Positions 7,871 to 18,146 of a DNA stretch of 64,000 bases are shown here, piece after piece. Source of the stretch: Rheinheimera sediminis (GTDB taxonomy: Bacteria > Pseudomonadota > Gammaproteobacteria > Enterobacterales > Alteromonadaceae). A model generated the notes under the pieces. The model ran no database searches and had not been told where the DNA came from. It was given only the letters and a program-made list of their open reading frames with translations. The stretch's first letter is position 1, and each line of letters starts with the position of its first letter. The position numbers and the translations under genes are program-made. Where the stretch lies: NCBI RefSeq assembly GCF_004005375.1, contig NZ_RZUF01000015.1:1-64000 (forward strand). The letters are read 5' to 3'.

Positions 7871-10135
7871 GTGAAACAACAGATGCAAACGAATCAGGTC
7901 CCTTTAAGAAAATCCGCAGCAGTGGACCGCATGGCGGCCGAGCGGGGACTATTTTCTTATCCTAAATACTGGGCTGAGTCCTTTGGTACTGCACCATTTT
8001 TGCCAATGAGCAGAGCCGAGATGAAACAGCTGGGTTGGGACAGCTGCGATATTATTTTGGTGGTCGGCGATGCTTATGTCGATCACCCCAGCTTTGGTAT
8101 GGCCGTGGTCGGCCGTATGCTGGAAAGTCAGGGCTTTCGCGTCGGCATTATTGCCCAGCCAGATTGGTCGTCCAAAGACGCTTTTATGGCACTTGGCAAA
8201 CCTAACCTGTTTTTTGGCGTCTCTGCCGGCAATATGGACTCGATGATTAACCGCTACACAGCGGATAAAAAATTACGGCACGACGATGCCTACACTCCTG
8301 GTAATGAAGGTGGAAAGCGTCCTGATCGCGCTGTGATTGTCTATTCACAGCGCTGTAAAGAAGCTTACAAAGATGTGCCAGTGATCATAGGTGGTATTGA
8401 AGCCAGCTTGCGCCGTATTGCCCATTATGATTATTGGCAGGAAAAAGTTCGTCGCTCCATTATTTTTGACGCCAAAGCCGAACTGCTGATTTACGGCAAT
8501 GCTGAACGACCACTGGTCGAAGTGGCGCATCGCATTGCCAATGGCGAGGACGTTAATACACTTCACGATATTCGCGGCACTGCAGTTATTCGCAAAGAGC
8601 CGTTACCGGGCTGGCGTGGTGTCGATTCCACCGCTATTGATAAAGTCGGCAAAATTGACCCTGTGCCCAATCCTTATGGTGCAGACGATGTAGGTTGCGG
8701 CACCTTTTCTGAATTTGCGCAGCAGGGCATCGATTTAAGCAAAGCGCCTGAAGTGGAAGCTAAGCCAATACTAGTGCAGCCGCCACGCCAAAAGCCGTGG
8801 GAGAAAACCTATGTCAAACTGCCTGCTTTTGAGCAGGTCAGTGTCAATAAGTCGTTGTATGCCCACGCTTCGCGTATTTTGCACCAGGAAACTAACCCAG
8901 GTTGTGCCCGCGCTATTTACCAGCGCCACGGCGACCGTCATTTATGGGTTAATCCGCCTGCGTTTCCGCTGACCACTGAAGAGATGGATGGCGTTTTTGG
9001 TCTGCCTTATCAACGTGTGCCACATCCTGTGTATGGCAAAGCGAAAATTCCTGCCTATGAGATGATCAAAACTTCGGTCAATATTATGCGGGGTTGTTTT
9101 GGTGGCTGTTCCTTTTGTTCTATTACCGAACACGAAGGCCGCGTGATCCAAAGCCGTTCTCAGGAATCAATTTTAAAAGAAATTAAAGAAATTCGTGACA
9201 AAGTTCCGGGTTTTACCGGAGTGATCTCGGATTTAGGCGGCCCAACCGCGAATATGTATCGCTTACGTTGTAAAAATCCAAAAGCGGAGCAAACCTGTCG
9301 CCGGCCTTCTTGTGTCTATCCGACTATTTGTGAGCATATGGATACAGATCAAAGCCCAACTGTGGATTTATACCGTGCCGCCCGTAAAGTGGATGGCATT
9401 AAAAAGATTCTGGTGGCGTCCGGTGTGCGTTACGACTTAGCTGTTGAAGATCCAAACTATGTCAAAGAGCTAGTGCAGCACCATGTCGGTGGTTATTTAA
9501 AAATTGCTCCTGAGCATACTGAAAACGGGCCTTTGTCGAAGATGATGAAACCCGGCATGGGCGCCTATGACAAGTTTAAAGAAATGTTCGACCGTTTTAG
9601 CCGTGAAGCGGGCAAAGAGCAATACCTGATCCCGTACTTCATCTCCGCGCATCCTGGTACTACAGATAAGGACATGGTGAATTTAGCGCTTTGGCTGAAA
9701 GAACGTGATTTTAAACTGGATCAGGTGCAGAACTTCTACCCAAGCCCAATGGCAAACGCGACCACTATCTATCACACAGAGATGAACTCGCTGAAAAATA
9801 TCAAAGGCAATACCGAAGTGGTGCCAGTGCCAAAAGGGGAACGTCAGCGCCGCTTGCATAAAGCACTGCTGCGTTACCATGACCCTAAAGGCTGGCCGAT
9901 GATCCGCGAAGCTTTAGTCAAAATGGGCTTAAAACACCTGATTGGCAGAAGCAAAGGTTGTCTGGTGCCGGAAGAGGGTAAAGAGGACATGTTCCTTCGT
10001 AACATCAAGGTACCAGGTAAAAAACCAGGTCAGGTGGCATTAACCCGGCACACAGGGGTTAATCCAGCGGCCAAAGCTGTGGAAAAAATTAAACGCTCAT
10101 CCGGTAAGCCATCTTTTAGCAAAAAAGCTAAGTAA
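7871..10135 (+). CDS. YgiQ-family radical SAM protein (UPF0313)
   Basis: A 754-residue radical SAM enzyme of the YgiQ family, whose substrate is unknown. The 4Fe-4S cysteine motif is CFGGCSFC in [18 protein letters not shown], close to the middle of the protein. The N-terminal half has a B12-binding-like region ([15 protein letters not shown], then [10 protein letters not shown]). The C-terminal tail is Lys-rich. E. coli YgiQ is of similar length. The start is GTG 7871, with ATG as a second choice at residue 5. It stands alone between two hairpins. Confidence 0.85.
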   Translation: MKQQMQTNQVPLRKSAAVDRMAAERGLFSYPKYWAESFGTAPFLPMSRAEMKQLGWDSCDIILVVGDAYVDHPSFGMAVVGRMLESQGFRVGIIAQPDWSSKDAFMALGKPNLFFGVSAGNMDSMINRYTADKKLRHDDAYTPGNEGGKRPDRAVIVYSQRCKEAYKDVPVIIGGIEASLRRIAHYDYWQEKVRRSIIFDAKAELLIYGNAERPLVEVAHRIANGEDVNTLHDIRGTAVIRKEPLPGWRGVDSTAIDKVGKIDPVPNPYGADDVGCGTFSEFAQQGIDLSKAPEVEAKPILVQPPRQKPWEKTYVKLPAFEQVSVNKSLYAHASRILHQETNPGCARAIYQRHGDRHLWVNPPAFPLTTEEMDGVFGLPYQRVPHPVYGKAKIPAYEMIKTSVNIMRGCFGGCSFCSITEHEGRVIQSRSQESILKEIKEIRDKVPGFTGVISDLGGPTANMYRLRCKNPKAEQTCRRPSCVYPTICEHMDTDQSPTVDLYRAARKVDGIKKILVASGVRYDLAVEDPNYVKELVQHHVGGYLKIAPEHTENGPLSKMMKPGMGAYDKFKEMFDRFSREAGKEQYLIPYFISAHPGTTDKDMVNLALWLKERDFKLDQVQNFYPSPMANATTIYHTEMNSLKNIKGNTEVVPVPKGERQRRLHKALLRYHDPKGWPMIREALVKMGLKHLIGRSKGCLVPEEGKEDMFLRNIKVPGKKPGQVALTRHTGVNPAAKAVEKIKRSSGKPSFSKKAK

Positions 10136-10139
10136 AAAA

Positions 10140-10182
10140 GGGTCAGGCCTTGATTATTGAATCAATAATCAAGGCCTGACCC
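10140..10182. repeat. GGGTCAGGCC palindrome, copy 1
   Basis: A perfect inverted repeat of 21-bp arms around one unpaired base, beginning GGGTCAGGCCTTGATTATTG, just after the ygiQ-like stop. The outer arm GGGTCAG(G) recurs in palindromes at 20526-20578 and 27203-27251. There is no T-run. Such GGGGTCAG palindromes look like REP-type elements and may also stop transcription. The link to the RAYT gene at the left edge is inference. Confidence 0.7.
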
Positions 10183-10199
10183 CGTGCGAGGGACATCGA

Positions 10200-10712
10200 A
10201 TGAACGTCATACTTGAAACTCCCCGTTTAATCTTGCGCTCTTTTACGCTGGATGATGTGGATGCCATGTATCAGCTGATGACTGTGCCGCAAGTGATACG
10301 TTATGTTGGCAATAAACCAGCGCAATCGAAACAGGATGTGCTGGATTATCTGCAACAACATCCGTTGCGGGATTATCAGGTCTATGGCTACGGCCGTTTT
10401 GCCTGTGTCTGGAAAGCAACGGGGCAGGTGATAGGTTTTAGTGGCATTAAGTATCTTGAGGAAATTCAGGAAACTGAGCTTGGTTATCGTTTTTTACCAG
10501 AATTCTGGGGCCAGGGTTTAGCGACTGAAGCAGGGTCTGCCGTGATTCAGTTTGCTCAGGCTTTAGGCCTTAGTCGATTGGTCGCAGTGATCCATCCGGA
10601 TAATTCTGGCTCGAAGCAGGTGGTCACTAAACTTGGCTTTCGTCTGGAAGGCAAAAGCCGTTTGTCTTTATTGGATGAGCTGGAGCCATTGCTGTTTTCC
10701 CGCTGCATTTAA
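10200..10712 (+). CDS. GNAT acetyltransferase, RimJ/RimL-like
   Basis: A 170-residue GNAT protein opening with ETPRLILRSFTLDDVDAMYQL, the typical start of ribosomal-protein N-acetyltransferase relatives. The acetyl-CoA region is visible at ETELGYRFLPEFWGQGLATEA, followed by HPDNSGSKQVVTKLGF. It would transfer an acetyl group from acetyl-CoA to an amine, but the substrate cannot be told. The start is ATG 10200 with GAGGGA upstream. Confidence 0.85.
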   Translation: MNVILETPRLILRSFTLDDVDAMYQLMTVPQVIRYVGNKPAQSKQDVLDYLQQHPLRDYQVYGYGRFACVWKATGQVIGFSGIKYLEEIQETELGYRFLPEFWGQGLATEAGSAVIQFAQALGLSRLVAVIHPDNSGSKQVVTKLGFRLEGKSRLSLLDELEPLLFSRCI

Positions 10713-10785
10713 GCAAAGTCTTTAAAAATGTGATCTGCCCCCATTTTTAGATGGTAAACTTTGCCGCCTTTTGATTGGAGTACCT

Positions 10786-11421
10786 ATGGCGTTTAAGTTT
10801 CTGCTTCATTTACAGTCTGCAATTACTCAGTGGCTGCTTTGTTTGCTATTGGCGGGAGCCGCCGTTTTTGCTTATCAGACGAAACCCTGGTTAGCATTTT
10901 GGCTGTTACCTGAACCTATGACTCAAACTCAACTAAATCAGGCTATTGATTTTGAAACGAGAAACCCTGAAGCGGCGCAGGTGCTTCATGCCTATCTGGG
11001 GATCCGGTCTTTGATTGCTGAAGAAAAAGCTTTGCTGGCGCAACATGCAGAATGGGACGAACAAGAAAGAGACGAGGGCTGGGCTGAAGCCACTGAGTAT
11101 CTGCTGGCCCATTTGGCTGTGACTACCACTAATAACGAGTTGCGTATTATTGCGAGTGAGTGCCGTAATACCTTGTGTCAGGTTAAGTTGATGGCCCCAA
11201 CGCCTTTGACAAAAGAATTCACCGCAAAAATTCTGCAATACGCCAAAGTATTAAAAGCAGGAGAGCTGGAATATGCTGATCTGGAAACTTTGCAAGGTGC
11301 TGTTTGGTTAAAACTGAAAGCCAATAAAAGCTATAAGTTTGACGAAGCAACCACTAAAAAGCTGTGGCCGGAAGAACGTAAGCAATGGGAACAGGAGCTA
11401 AAAACATGGTACACAAAATAA
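10786..11421 (+). CDS. Unknown membrane-anchored protein
   Basis: 211 residues, not recognised. One hydrophobic segment at about residues 13-30 (WLLCLLLAGAAVFAYQT), then a hydrophilic, Glu/Lys-rich, mostly helical domain with two cysteines (SECRNTLCQVKL). This suggests a periplasmic domain held by an N-terminal anchor; the paired cysteines could form a disulfide. ATG 10786 is chosen because TTGGAG lies 6 bases upstream. The 3' end overlaps the next small gene by 16 bases, so the two are probably translated together. Confidence 0.65.
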   Translation: MAFKFLLHLQSAITQWLLCLLLAGAAVFAYQTKPWLAFWLLPEPMTQTQLNQAIDFETRNPEAAQVLHAYLGIRSLIAEEKALLAQHAEWDEQERDEGWAEATEYLLAHLAVTTTNNELRIIASECRNTLCQVKLMAPTPLTKEFTAKILQYAKVLKAGELEYADLETLQGAVWLKLKANKSYKFDEATTKKLWPEERKQWEQELKTWYTK

Positions 11422-11639
11422 AGTATCCAGCAGTATTCCTACTGATTTATTTAATTTGCGCTCTAATTGATTTGGGTACTACCTATTATCGCCAGGCAAA
11501 AATTCCAGCCACTACAGGCAGCAGCGCAGAGCTGTCAGTCGCTATGCAGCAACTGATGCAACAACATCGTTTGACCGGTACTGATTTATCTCAGGCGATC
11601 AGCGATCTGCAACAGCAGAAGAAACGATACCTTGAATAG
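11406..11639 (+). CDS. Small unknown membrane protein
   Basis: 77 residues, not recognised. An N-terminal hydrophobic helix (AVFLLIYLICALIDLGTTYY) is followed by a Gln-rich helical tail. AGGAG stands 8 bases before ATG 11406, inside the end of the preceding gene. The tight overlap and the shared anchor-plus-helix design suggest the two products act together in the envelope. Confidence 0.6.
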   Translation: MVHKIKYPAVFLLIYLICALIDLGTTYYRQAKIPATTGSSAELSVAMQQLMQQHRLTGTDLSQAISDLQQQKKRYLE

Positions 11640-11664
11640 GGGTTCAGCTTGAAAACCTCCAGGC

Positions 11665-14631
11665 TTATTCAAAGGTTTCAGTTGGGTCTGCTTGATAAAC
11701 CACAACCTTGTTACGACCGGTTTTTTTACCCTGATACAGAGCTATGTCGGCGGCTGAATGCCAGTGGTTAAGCTCTAGCTCCACATCGTGTAACTGAGCA
11801 AGACCAAAAGTGGCGGTGACACTTATTTGATGTTCGCCATAGGCTATAAGCAGTCGCATCAGGCTCTGGCGTAATTCTTCACAGACCACAAAAGCCCCTT
11901 GTGCCGTAGTTTCAGGTAATAACAGAATAAATTCTTCACCGCCCCATCGAGCAAGGACGTCTTGTTGACGCAGGCGCTGATTTAAATTTTGCGCTATTTT
12001 AGTCAGCACCAAGTCACCGGCATCATGACCATAAGTATCATTAATTACTTTAAAGTGGTCGATATCCAGCAACACTAATGTAAAGGCTAACTTTTGTCGT
12101 ATGGCTTGGCGTTGCAGTAGTTCAAACTGTTCTGAGAAAGCCAGTCTGTTGGGGAGGTCTGTTAAAAAGTCGGTGCGGGCTTGTTGATTTAAGGCTAAGT
12201 TCGCTTGTTCCAAATCCATAGTACGTTGTCGAACAAGCTCGTTCAGCCTCGAGTTTTGTTGATGCAAGTTGCGGGTACGAGCCTGCCACATCAACCAAAG
12301 CGATAATAAGCTCACCAGAGAGATAAATAACCACAGCCTTTTGTCTTGTGCCAAGGGAGTAGAGATCACAAAATACAAGCTGGCGATTCGTTGTTCTGAG
12401 TGCTCCAGGCTATTTCGTACTTGAAAGTGGTAATGACCAGGAGGCAATCTATTGAAACTGATCTGATGTTCATGTCCCAAATAATGCCACTCGTCGTCCA
12501 GGCCTGATAATTTGTATTGATATTGATGACTGTCAGTAAAAAAATACTCCAGAAAACTGAAATGAATGGTGATCTCTTTTGCTGTAGCCGGAAGTTCCAG
12601 TGGGTTTTGTACTGAGCTTTCAGGATCCAGCCACTGTTTCTGATCGGCTTTGAGCTTACTGATCAGCATAGGAGCGTTAAATTTATAACTCTGCATCAGT
12701 CTTGGGTTAAATTGGTATAAACCCGCTGCAGTCCCTAACCAGAATGTGCCTGAAGAGGAGCGGTTGAGCGCTCTGGTTTCGAGTAATAGTGAATTTGTGT
12801 TGATTTTTTCTGCAAAAATCTTGAAGGTTTTACTGGCTAAATCCAGTTCAGTCAGCCCTCTTTTGGTACTGACCCAGACTGACGCTGGATCCTGAGCATT
12901 GATAGCAACGACTCTGTTGTCTGGTAGACCTTGTTCTATCTGATAAAGCTCTGTGCGGTTGTGTTTTAAGTCCATAAAAAACAAGCCCTGATTGGTACAG
13001 AGCCACAACTGGTGGTCCTTGACTTTCTCGGCACAGAGTAGGACATCGCTTGGCAACTGAATCATGCTGTCTTTACCGCTGTGATAGCGAGTAATCAATC
13101 CCGTGCTGCGTTTGAGTTGATACAAACCGCTGAAACGACTGACCAGCCAGATGCTGTCTGATGTGTCGCTTATCATACTGATAATAGCGTCACCAGGTTG
13201 AGACGTGATATTGAAATATTCGAGCCTTCCTTCGCTGTTTTGTTGTGGCCACTTGATCAGGCCTTTCTCCCAGATCCCAAGCCATAGTGTGCCATCGGCA
13301 TCAGCTGCCAGAGTAGTAACCCCAACCAGCTTTTTGATGCTATCGGGCAAATCTTGCTGGCTGAATGGGTCAGCTAAGCGGGGGGTAACAAATAAACCAA
13401 GATCAGAGCCCACCCAATACTTGCCCTGATGATCTACAGCCACAGCTTGGACCTGATTATGCGGACGACGGCTAGGCAAAGGGTAGGAGCGCCAGATCTG
13501 TTGATTCAAATCGTAGCTTAGTAAGTCATGATCCACTCCAAGCCAAATCTTGTCGTCTATGATGGTCTGACTGTAAATACGTCTTAAGGATTTTTCCGGG
13601 CCAGCAGCCAAGGGAAAAGGCAAAGCTTCAAAGTTCTGAGGCAGAGGATTCATTTTAAAAACGCCTCTGTTACGACTGGCAACCCAGATAACTCCAGTTT
13701 GATCTTTAAAAAATTTACGGATATCAGCTGTAGGCAAAAAGTGTTGCGGACTTCGCTGCTGCTCACTGCTGTTTATTCTGAACAGGCCAGCGCTGCTGCC
13801 TACCCATAGCTGATCGGGTTGAGGTTGAAACAAGGTGTTGATAACACCAAATTCAGCGGGATATAGATTGGTGACCTTGTCTGCTTCAAAGCTAAAGAAA
13901 AACAAACCGAGCTGAGTACCAAGCCATATCCCTTGTTCCACTGCCAACAAAGTCCTGATCTCGGTTGGATTCAAGACTTGCTCTCCCTCTGGCAATGAGG
14001 GTAAGGGTTTGTGGTCTAACTGCTGTAAATCTTCAGACAATCGATACAACCCTTTTGAGCTGGCAAGCCAAAGATAGCCATCGTCTGATTGTGTGATTTG
14101 CCAGACTCGCAAATCTGACAATAGCTGCACTTTTTCAAGTTTGTTTGGCTCAGCAGCCTGGACATAGCGCAGACCGCCTACTGTACTTATCCAGATCCTT
14201 TGTTGTTGGTCTTGAAAAAAGCTTTGCGCCCTGTCTGACGGCAGCTGTTGTGCAGCCTCTGCTTTGCTGTGATAACGCATCCTGACGTTTAGTTTTTCAT
14301 CAAGTAATGTGACGCCTTGACCCCAAGTACTGATCCATAGTCGTTGCTGATTATCTATCAGCAATTGATTCACATTGGCCATGGTTGTGTCTTGCTCTGT
14401 CGGGCTCAGTATGTTCCAGCGGCTAAATTCGTACCCGTCAAAACGTTGTAAGCCGTCTAACTCGCTGGCAAACCAGATATAGCCTTTGCTGTCTTGTTTG
14501 ATATCGTAACTGATGAGAGGTGCGTCAGTATGCTGTTGAACTAAGGAAGAAAACTGCATCGAAGCTGCTATTGGGGCAGGGAACAGCATCAGCGAAGCAA
14601 GAAGCAGACAGCAGATCAAAGCTTTATTCAT
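11665..14631 (-). CDS. Periplasmic beta-propeller sensor diguanylate cyclase
   Basis: 988 residues from ATG 14631. A signal peptide (MNKALICCLLLASLMLFPAP) leads a long region of two-component-regulator-propeller repeats (recurring GYIWFAS-, LWLGT- and VWVSTKRGL-type blades) up to about residue 640. Then come a Y_Y_Y-type Ig-like domain (PPGHYHFQVRNS), one membrane helix, a short coiled coil, and a GGDEF domain. The catalytic loop is GGEEF at about 897-901, and RQQD five residues before it fits the RxxD inhibitory I-site. It should make c-di-GMP from GTP in response to a periplasmic ligand, with product feedback. An upstream start at 14700 adds residues that do not look like a signal peptide. 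Confidence 0.88.
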   Translation of the reverse strand: MNKALICCLLLASLMLFPAPIAASMQFSSLVQQHTDAPLISYDIKQDSKGYIWFASELDGLQRFDGYEFSRWNILSPTEQDTTMANVNQLLIDNQQRLWISTWGQGVTLLDEKLNVRMRYHSKAEAAQQLPSDRAQSFFQDQQQRIWISTVGGLRYVQAAEPNKLEKVQLLSDLRVWQITQSDDGYLWLASSKGLYRLSEDLQQLDHKPLPSLPEGEQVLNPTEIRTLLAVEQGIWLGTQLGLFFFSFEADKVTNLYPAEFGVINTLFQPQPDQLWVGSSAGLFRINSSEQQRSPQHFLPTADIRKFFKDQTGVIWVASRNRGVFKMNPLPQNFEALPFPLAAGPEKSLRRIYSQTIIDDKIWLGVDHDLLSYDLNQQIWRSYPLPSRRPHNQVQAVAVDHQGKYWVGSDLGLFVTPRLADPFSQQDLPDSIKKLVGVTTLAADADGTLWLGIWEKGLIKWPQQNSEGRLEYFNITSQPGDAIISMISDTSDSIWLVSRFSGLYQLKRSTGLITRYHSGKDSMIQLPSDVLLCAEKVKDHQLWLCTNQGLFFMDLKHNRTELYQIEQGLPDNRVVAINAQDPASVWVSTKRGLTELDLASKTFKIFAEKINTNSLLLETRALNRSSSGTFWLGTAAGLYQFNPRLMQSYKFNAPMLISKLKADQKQWLDPESSVQNPLELPATAKEITIHFSFLEYFFTDSHQYQYKLSGLDDEWHYLGHEHQISFNRLPPGHYHFQVRNSLEHSEQRIASLYFVISTPLAQDKRLWLFISLVSLLSLWLMWQARTRNLHQQNSRLNELVRQRTMDLEQANLALNQQARTDFLTDLPNRLAFSEQFELLQRQAIRQKLAFTLVLLDIDHFKVINDTYGHDAGDLVLTKIAQNLNQRLRQQDVLARWGGEEFILLLPETTAQGAFVVCEELRQSLMRLLIAYGEHQISVTATFGLAQLHDVELELNHWHSAADIALYQGKKTGRNKVVVYQADPTETFE

Positions 14632-14745
14632 AAGTTCAAAAAGCCTCGAAAAAACAAATAAATGGGCTCGGGTACCCGTACCTTCTGCAAATGCTAGCAC
14701 TCAATAGACAGGAAGCAAAGTCGGAAAACGCTGTTCCGAACAGAA

Positions 14746-14767
14746 AAAACCGGCTTACGCCGGTTTT
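14746..14767 (-). terminator. Terminator after the amidohydrolase gene
   Basis: On the minus strand: AAAACCGGC, a GTAA loop, GCCGGTTTTTT. The strong GC stem and U-run sit 31 bases past the stop of the amidohydrolase gene. This separates it from the diguanylate cyclase downstream. Confidence 0.8.
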
Positions 14768-14797
14768 GTTGCTAAGGTCAGAGACTGAGGCCAACGC

Positions 14798-17700
14798 TCA
14801 AGGTTGAGAGCTAAAAAACCACTGGGCTCTTTGTTTTTTTTCTGGGTATATTTGGTTCATCGACGCTGCGTCATACAAACGGCCATTCACCATGCTATAT
14901 TTCACTTTGTCGCTGTCCATTATATTTTTCAGCGGATCTGCATCCAGAATAATTAGGTCCGCCAGCTTTCCTGCTTTTATTGAACCGAGCTGATGGTCCA
15001 TTCCAAAGGTTTTCGCTGGATTAATGGTCGCAGTTTTTAAGGCTTCAAGCGGGCTCATGCCACCTTGGGCAAACATCCAGATCTCCCAGTGTGCACCCAA
15101 ACTTTCACGCTGGCCATGGGCGCCAATGTTAGTGACTACTCCCAAATCGGACAATTCTTTAGCCATTTTGGCAATAGCGATATGGTTGTAATGATGGTCC
15201 GGTGCTTTAGGCCGGCGCATGCTGCGTGGACGCAGTTCATCAGCTGGTACATACTGGCTTAAACGAGGATGTTTCCACACGTCAGTTTTATCGTACCAGT
15301 AGTTTTCACCAAAGATACCGCCGTAAGCCACCACTAGGGTGGGGGTATAGGCTGTGTTGCTTTGTTGCCACAGTTGCTTCACGTCATCATAAAGTACTGC
15401 CGCAGCCAGAGAGTGCTCCAGTGTGGTATGGCCGTCTACCACCATACTCAGGTTATGCTGCATCAGAGAGCCACCTTCAGGTACCACCATCATTTCGAGT
15501 TCACGAGCAGCTTCAATCACCTGTTGGCGCTGGTCGCGGCGCGGCTGGTTGTAGCTCTTTACTGAAAAAGCTCCGACTTTTTTCAGCCGTTCCAGATGGA
15601 ATTTCGCATCGTCCAGGCTATCAATGTGCGAGGTATAACCTGCACCATAAGCGCCATACAAAATAGTTCCGGTGGAGAAAATACGTGGTCCTACAGTAAT
15701 ACCGGCTTTTTGCATTTCACTGGCGGTGAATATTTCCTGAGTATTATTCGACGGGTCGTGAATAGAAGTGACACCCAAAGCTAAGCTTGCGTAGTTGGCA
15801 TAGTTTTGCTGTGGGATCAGTTGGTTAACCCCTTGAGGACCATGAGCGTGAGCATCAAATAAACCGGGCAATAATGTTTTTCCGCTAATATCTATAACTT
15901 CGGCACCAGTTGGGATTTCCACTTCAGTTTTGCTGCCAACGGCTTTTATTTTGTTGCCTTCTACTAGCACTACCGCATCCTGTAGCACTGAATCGCCTTC
16001 CATAGTGATGACCTGACCGCCGACAAAAGCAATCTGGCCTTTGGGTTTATCCATAGGCACACTGAAGCCAATAGTGCTGCCATTTTTAGCGTCCACTTTG
16101 ATGTTGCTGTTCACATCAAACAACCCAGTAATGCTGTGATGGTATAGCTCTGGCCCTAAGTGCCAGTACAAGCTACTGCTGTCAGAGGTCCAACTGATAT
16201 CAGTACCAGCTTTGACAGAGAGTTGTTTTACAGGAAATTGCTTGTCTGAGCCGCTGATATCAATGACTGCGCCACGTTCGGTAAAAGGCGTTACATAAAC
16301 CTTGAAGCGATCAACAAAAGCTAAATATTTACCATCAGGAGACAGCTTAAATTCTGTGCCGTACTTGGCTGTATACAAAGTGCGTTGCTGCTCTGTCGCC
16401 AGGTCAATACTCAGTAGGGTGGGTGATTCGCCATAACCCTGTGCAAATACTCTGGTATTGCCTTTGCCGAACATAGGTGCAAAACCAGTGCGGCTGATCA
16501 ATTTGGGCTGCTCAGCACCAGTGACGGCTACCGCGTACAGGCCAGTATGAAGAGACCACTTTTTGTCTAATAAAGAGCCAGCGCCGGTTTTACGGTACAC
16601 CACAGTGCGTCCATCAGGGCTGAAGGTTGGCTCAACATATTTGCCAGGCTCTGACGTCAGGTCACGACTTTGCCCTGAAGCTAAATCTAAAAGTTTAACC
16701 CGACCTTGTTCTGTGTCATGCCAACTGACATACACCAGCTTGCTGCCATCGCGGGAGAATTGAGGATAAAATTCAAAATGCTGGTTCTGACTGGTCAGCC
16801 TTTTAGCTGAACCTGATTTTAAGTCTTTAATATACAAATGACCCAAAGCCGAATACACCGCCTTCTTAGCATCAGGAGACATCTGCAAGTTGCCCAGCAC
16901 TTTCACGTCTAGCTGAGCTTTGTCTAAATCCTGCCGGAACTTCACCGCAGTTTGTATGGTTTTGCTGCGTTCAACAGAAAAAGGAATAGTGGTTTTTAGC
17001 TTATTGCTAACATCCAGACTATTAATTTTACCGCCCGCCCAGTACACCAGCTTTTTGTTGTCCGGAGTCCAGCTTAAGGTTGGATAAACGCCATGAATAG
17101 CCCAGGTTTCCTGCATATCACGGTCAAGCTGGTTATCCAGCTGCGTATGTTCGCCACTTTCTAGATTGTATAAAAATAAGCTGGTTTGAAAATCGACACG
17201 GCGTATATAAGCTAAGTATTTGCCATCAGGGGATGGGGTAGGGCGTATAGCTCCCCCTGCGCCTTGCAGCAGAAGATCAATGTTGCCGGTCTCACGCTCA
17301 AAACGTTTAATAACATAAATGCCTTGTTCTGAGTCTTTACTGTAATGGAAGGTTTTGCCTGGCGTATCGTCTTGCGAAAAATAGATGTATTTTCCATCAG
17401 GCGAAAAGGCGGGTTCACCCAGATCTTTTTGGTCATTGGCTTTGGCGGTTAACATCACACCAGCGCCGCCTGATTTATGGTATTGCCATACTTCACCAGC
17501 CCCTAAAGAGCGGCTTGCAGTAAAATGCTTGCGGGCAACAATAAATTCACCGTCCGGACTCCAGGCTGGGCTATTGAGCAACCTGAAGCTCTCTTCTGTC
17601 ACTGCTTTTTGCCCCGTACCGTCGGCTTTCATCAGCCAAATATTATCGCCACCGCCCTGATCGCTGGTAAATGCAATGTATTTGCCATCAGGGCTGAATA

Positions 17701-17974
17701 CTGGCTGCATCTGCCACCCTATATCTGACGTCAAGGCTTTGGCTTCGCCCCCGGTGATGGGCATCGTATAGATATCTCCTAATAAGTCAAAAGCAATAGT
17801 TTTGCCGTCAGGGCTGACACTGACATTCATCCAGGTACCCTGGTTTACATTAATTGTGACATCAGTGAATTTGCCTTGTGGCTTATCCACATGCCAGTCA
17901 GGTTTTTTATCTTCAGCTACGACCAGAGAAGAGCATAAAGCCAGAGCAATCAGACTGTAGTTATAGTTTTTCAT
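14798..17974 (-). CDS. Secreted amidohydrolase with N-terminal TolB-like propeller
   Basis: 1058 residues. A signal peptide (about 1-21) is followed by WD40-like/PD40 blades with the recurring SPDGK motif (SVSPDGKTIAF, FSPDGKYIAF, LSPDGKYLAF) to about residue 640. The amidohydrolase domain carries the metal-binding LFDAHAHG, a KSYNQPRRD lysine region, and TTLEHS and GAHGQ histidine motifs. It ends with the usual GSIKAGKLADLIILDADPL. It is probably periplasmic or outer-membrane-associated and hydrolyses an amide or cyclic peptide-like substrate; the exact substrate is unknown. GAGG lies 7 bases before ATG 17974. A promoter would lie between 17978 and 18144. Confidence 0.85.
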   Translation of the reverse strand: MKNYNYSLIALALCSSLVVAEDKKPDWHVDKPQGKFTDVTINVNQGTWMNVSVSPDGKTIAFDLLGDIYTMPITGGEAKALTSDIGWQMQPVFSPDGKYIAFTSDQGGGDNIWLMKADGTGQKAVTEESFRLLNSPAWSPDGEFIVARKHFTASRSLGAGEVWQYHKSGGAGVMLTAKANDQKDLGEPAFSPDGKYIYFSQDDTPGKTFHYSKDSEQGIYVIKRFERETGNIDLLLQGAGGAIRPTPSPDGKYLAYIRRVDFQTSLFLYNLESGEHTQLDNQLDRDMQETWAIHGVYPTLSWTPDNKKLVYWAGGKINSLDVSNKLKTTIPFSVERSKTIQTAVKFRQDLDKAQLDVKVLGNLQMSPDAKKAVYSALGHLYIKDLKSGSAKRLTSQNQHFEFYPQFSRDGSKLVYVSWHDTEQGRVKLLDLASGQSRDLTSEPGKYVEPTFSPDGRTVVYRKTGAGSLLDKKWSLHTGLYAVAVTGAEQPKLISRTGFAPMFGKGNTRVFAQGYGESPTLLSIDLATEQQRTLYTAKYGTEFKLSPDGKYLAFVDRFKVYVTPFTERGAVIDISGSDKQFPVKQLSVKAGTDISWTSDSSSLYWHLGPELYHHSITGLFDVNSNIKVDAKNGSTIGFSVPMDKPKGQIAFVGGQVITMEGDSVLQDAVVLVEGNKIKAVGSKTEVEIPTGAEVIDISGKTLLPGLFDAHAHGPQGVNQLIPQQNYANYASLALGVTSIHDPSNNTQEIFTASEMQKAGITVGPRIFSTGTILYGAYGAGYTSHIDSLDDAKFHLERLKKVGAFSVKSYNQPRRDQRQQVIEAARELEMMVVPEGGSLMQHNLSMVVDGHTTLEHSLAAAVLYDDVKQLWQQSNTAYTPTLVVAYGGIFGENYWYDKTDVWKHPRLSQYVPADELRPRSMRRPKAPDHHYNHIAIAKMAKELSDLGVVTNIGAHGQRESLGAHWEIWMFAQGGMSPLEALKTATINPAKTFGMDHQLGSIKAGKLADLIILDADPLKNIMDSDKVKYSMVNGRLYDAASMNQIYPEKKQRAQWFFSSQP

Positions 17975-18146
17975 CAATGGACCTCGTGTTGTTTGACCCT
18001 ACGCTGCCATAAAGCCAAAGCGTCGTAAAGCGTGGGTATAAAAACTGCGGTTAAAAGCATAACTTCTCCGCCAGGCGGAGGAAAACTTTGGTCTGAATCA
18101 AAAACTGGTTACACTGAACTGAGTTAGAGTAAAAGCCGGAGTTGAA

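Noticed and set aside
10140-10182. An ordinary intrinsic terminator for the ygiQ-like gene
   Set aside because: There is no T-run after the stem, and the outer arm recurs elsewhere, so it is listed as a repeat. A termination role is not excluded.
15226-15666. A 146-residue plus-strand reading frame
   Set aside because: It lies fully antisense to the amidohydrolase gene, has no ribosome site and no recognisable domain.
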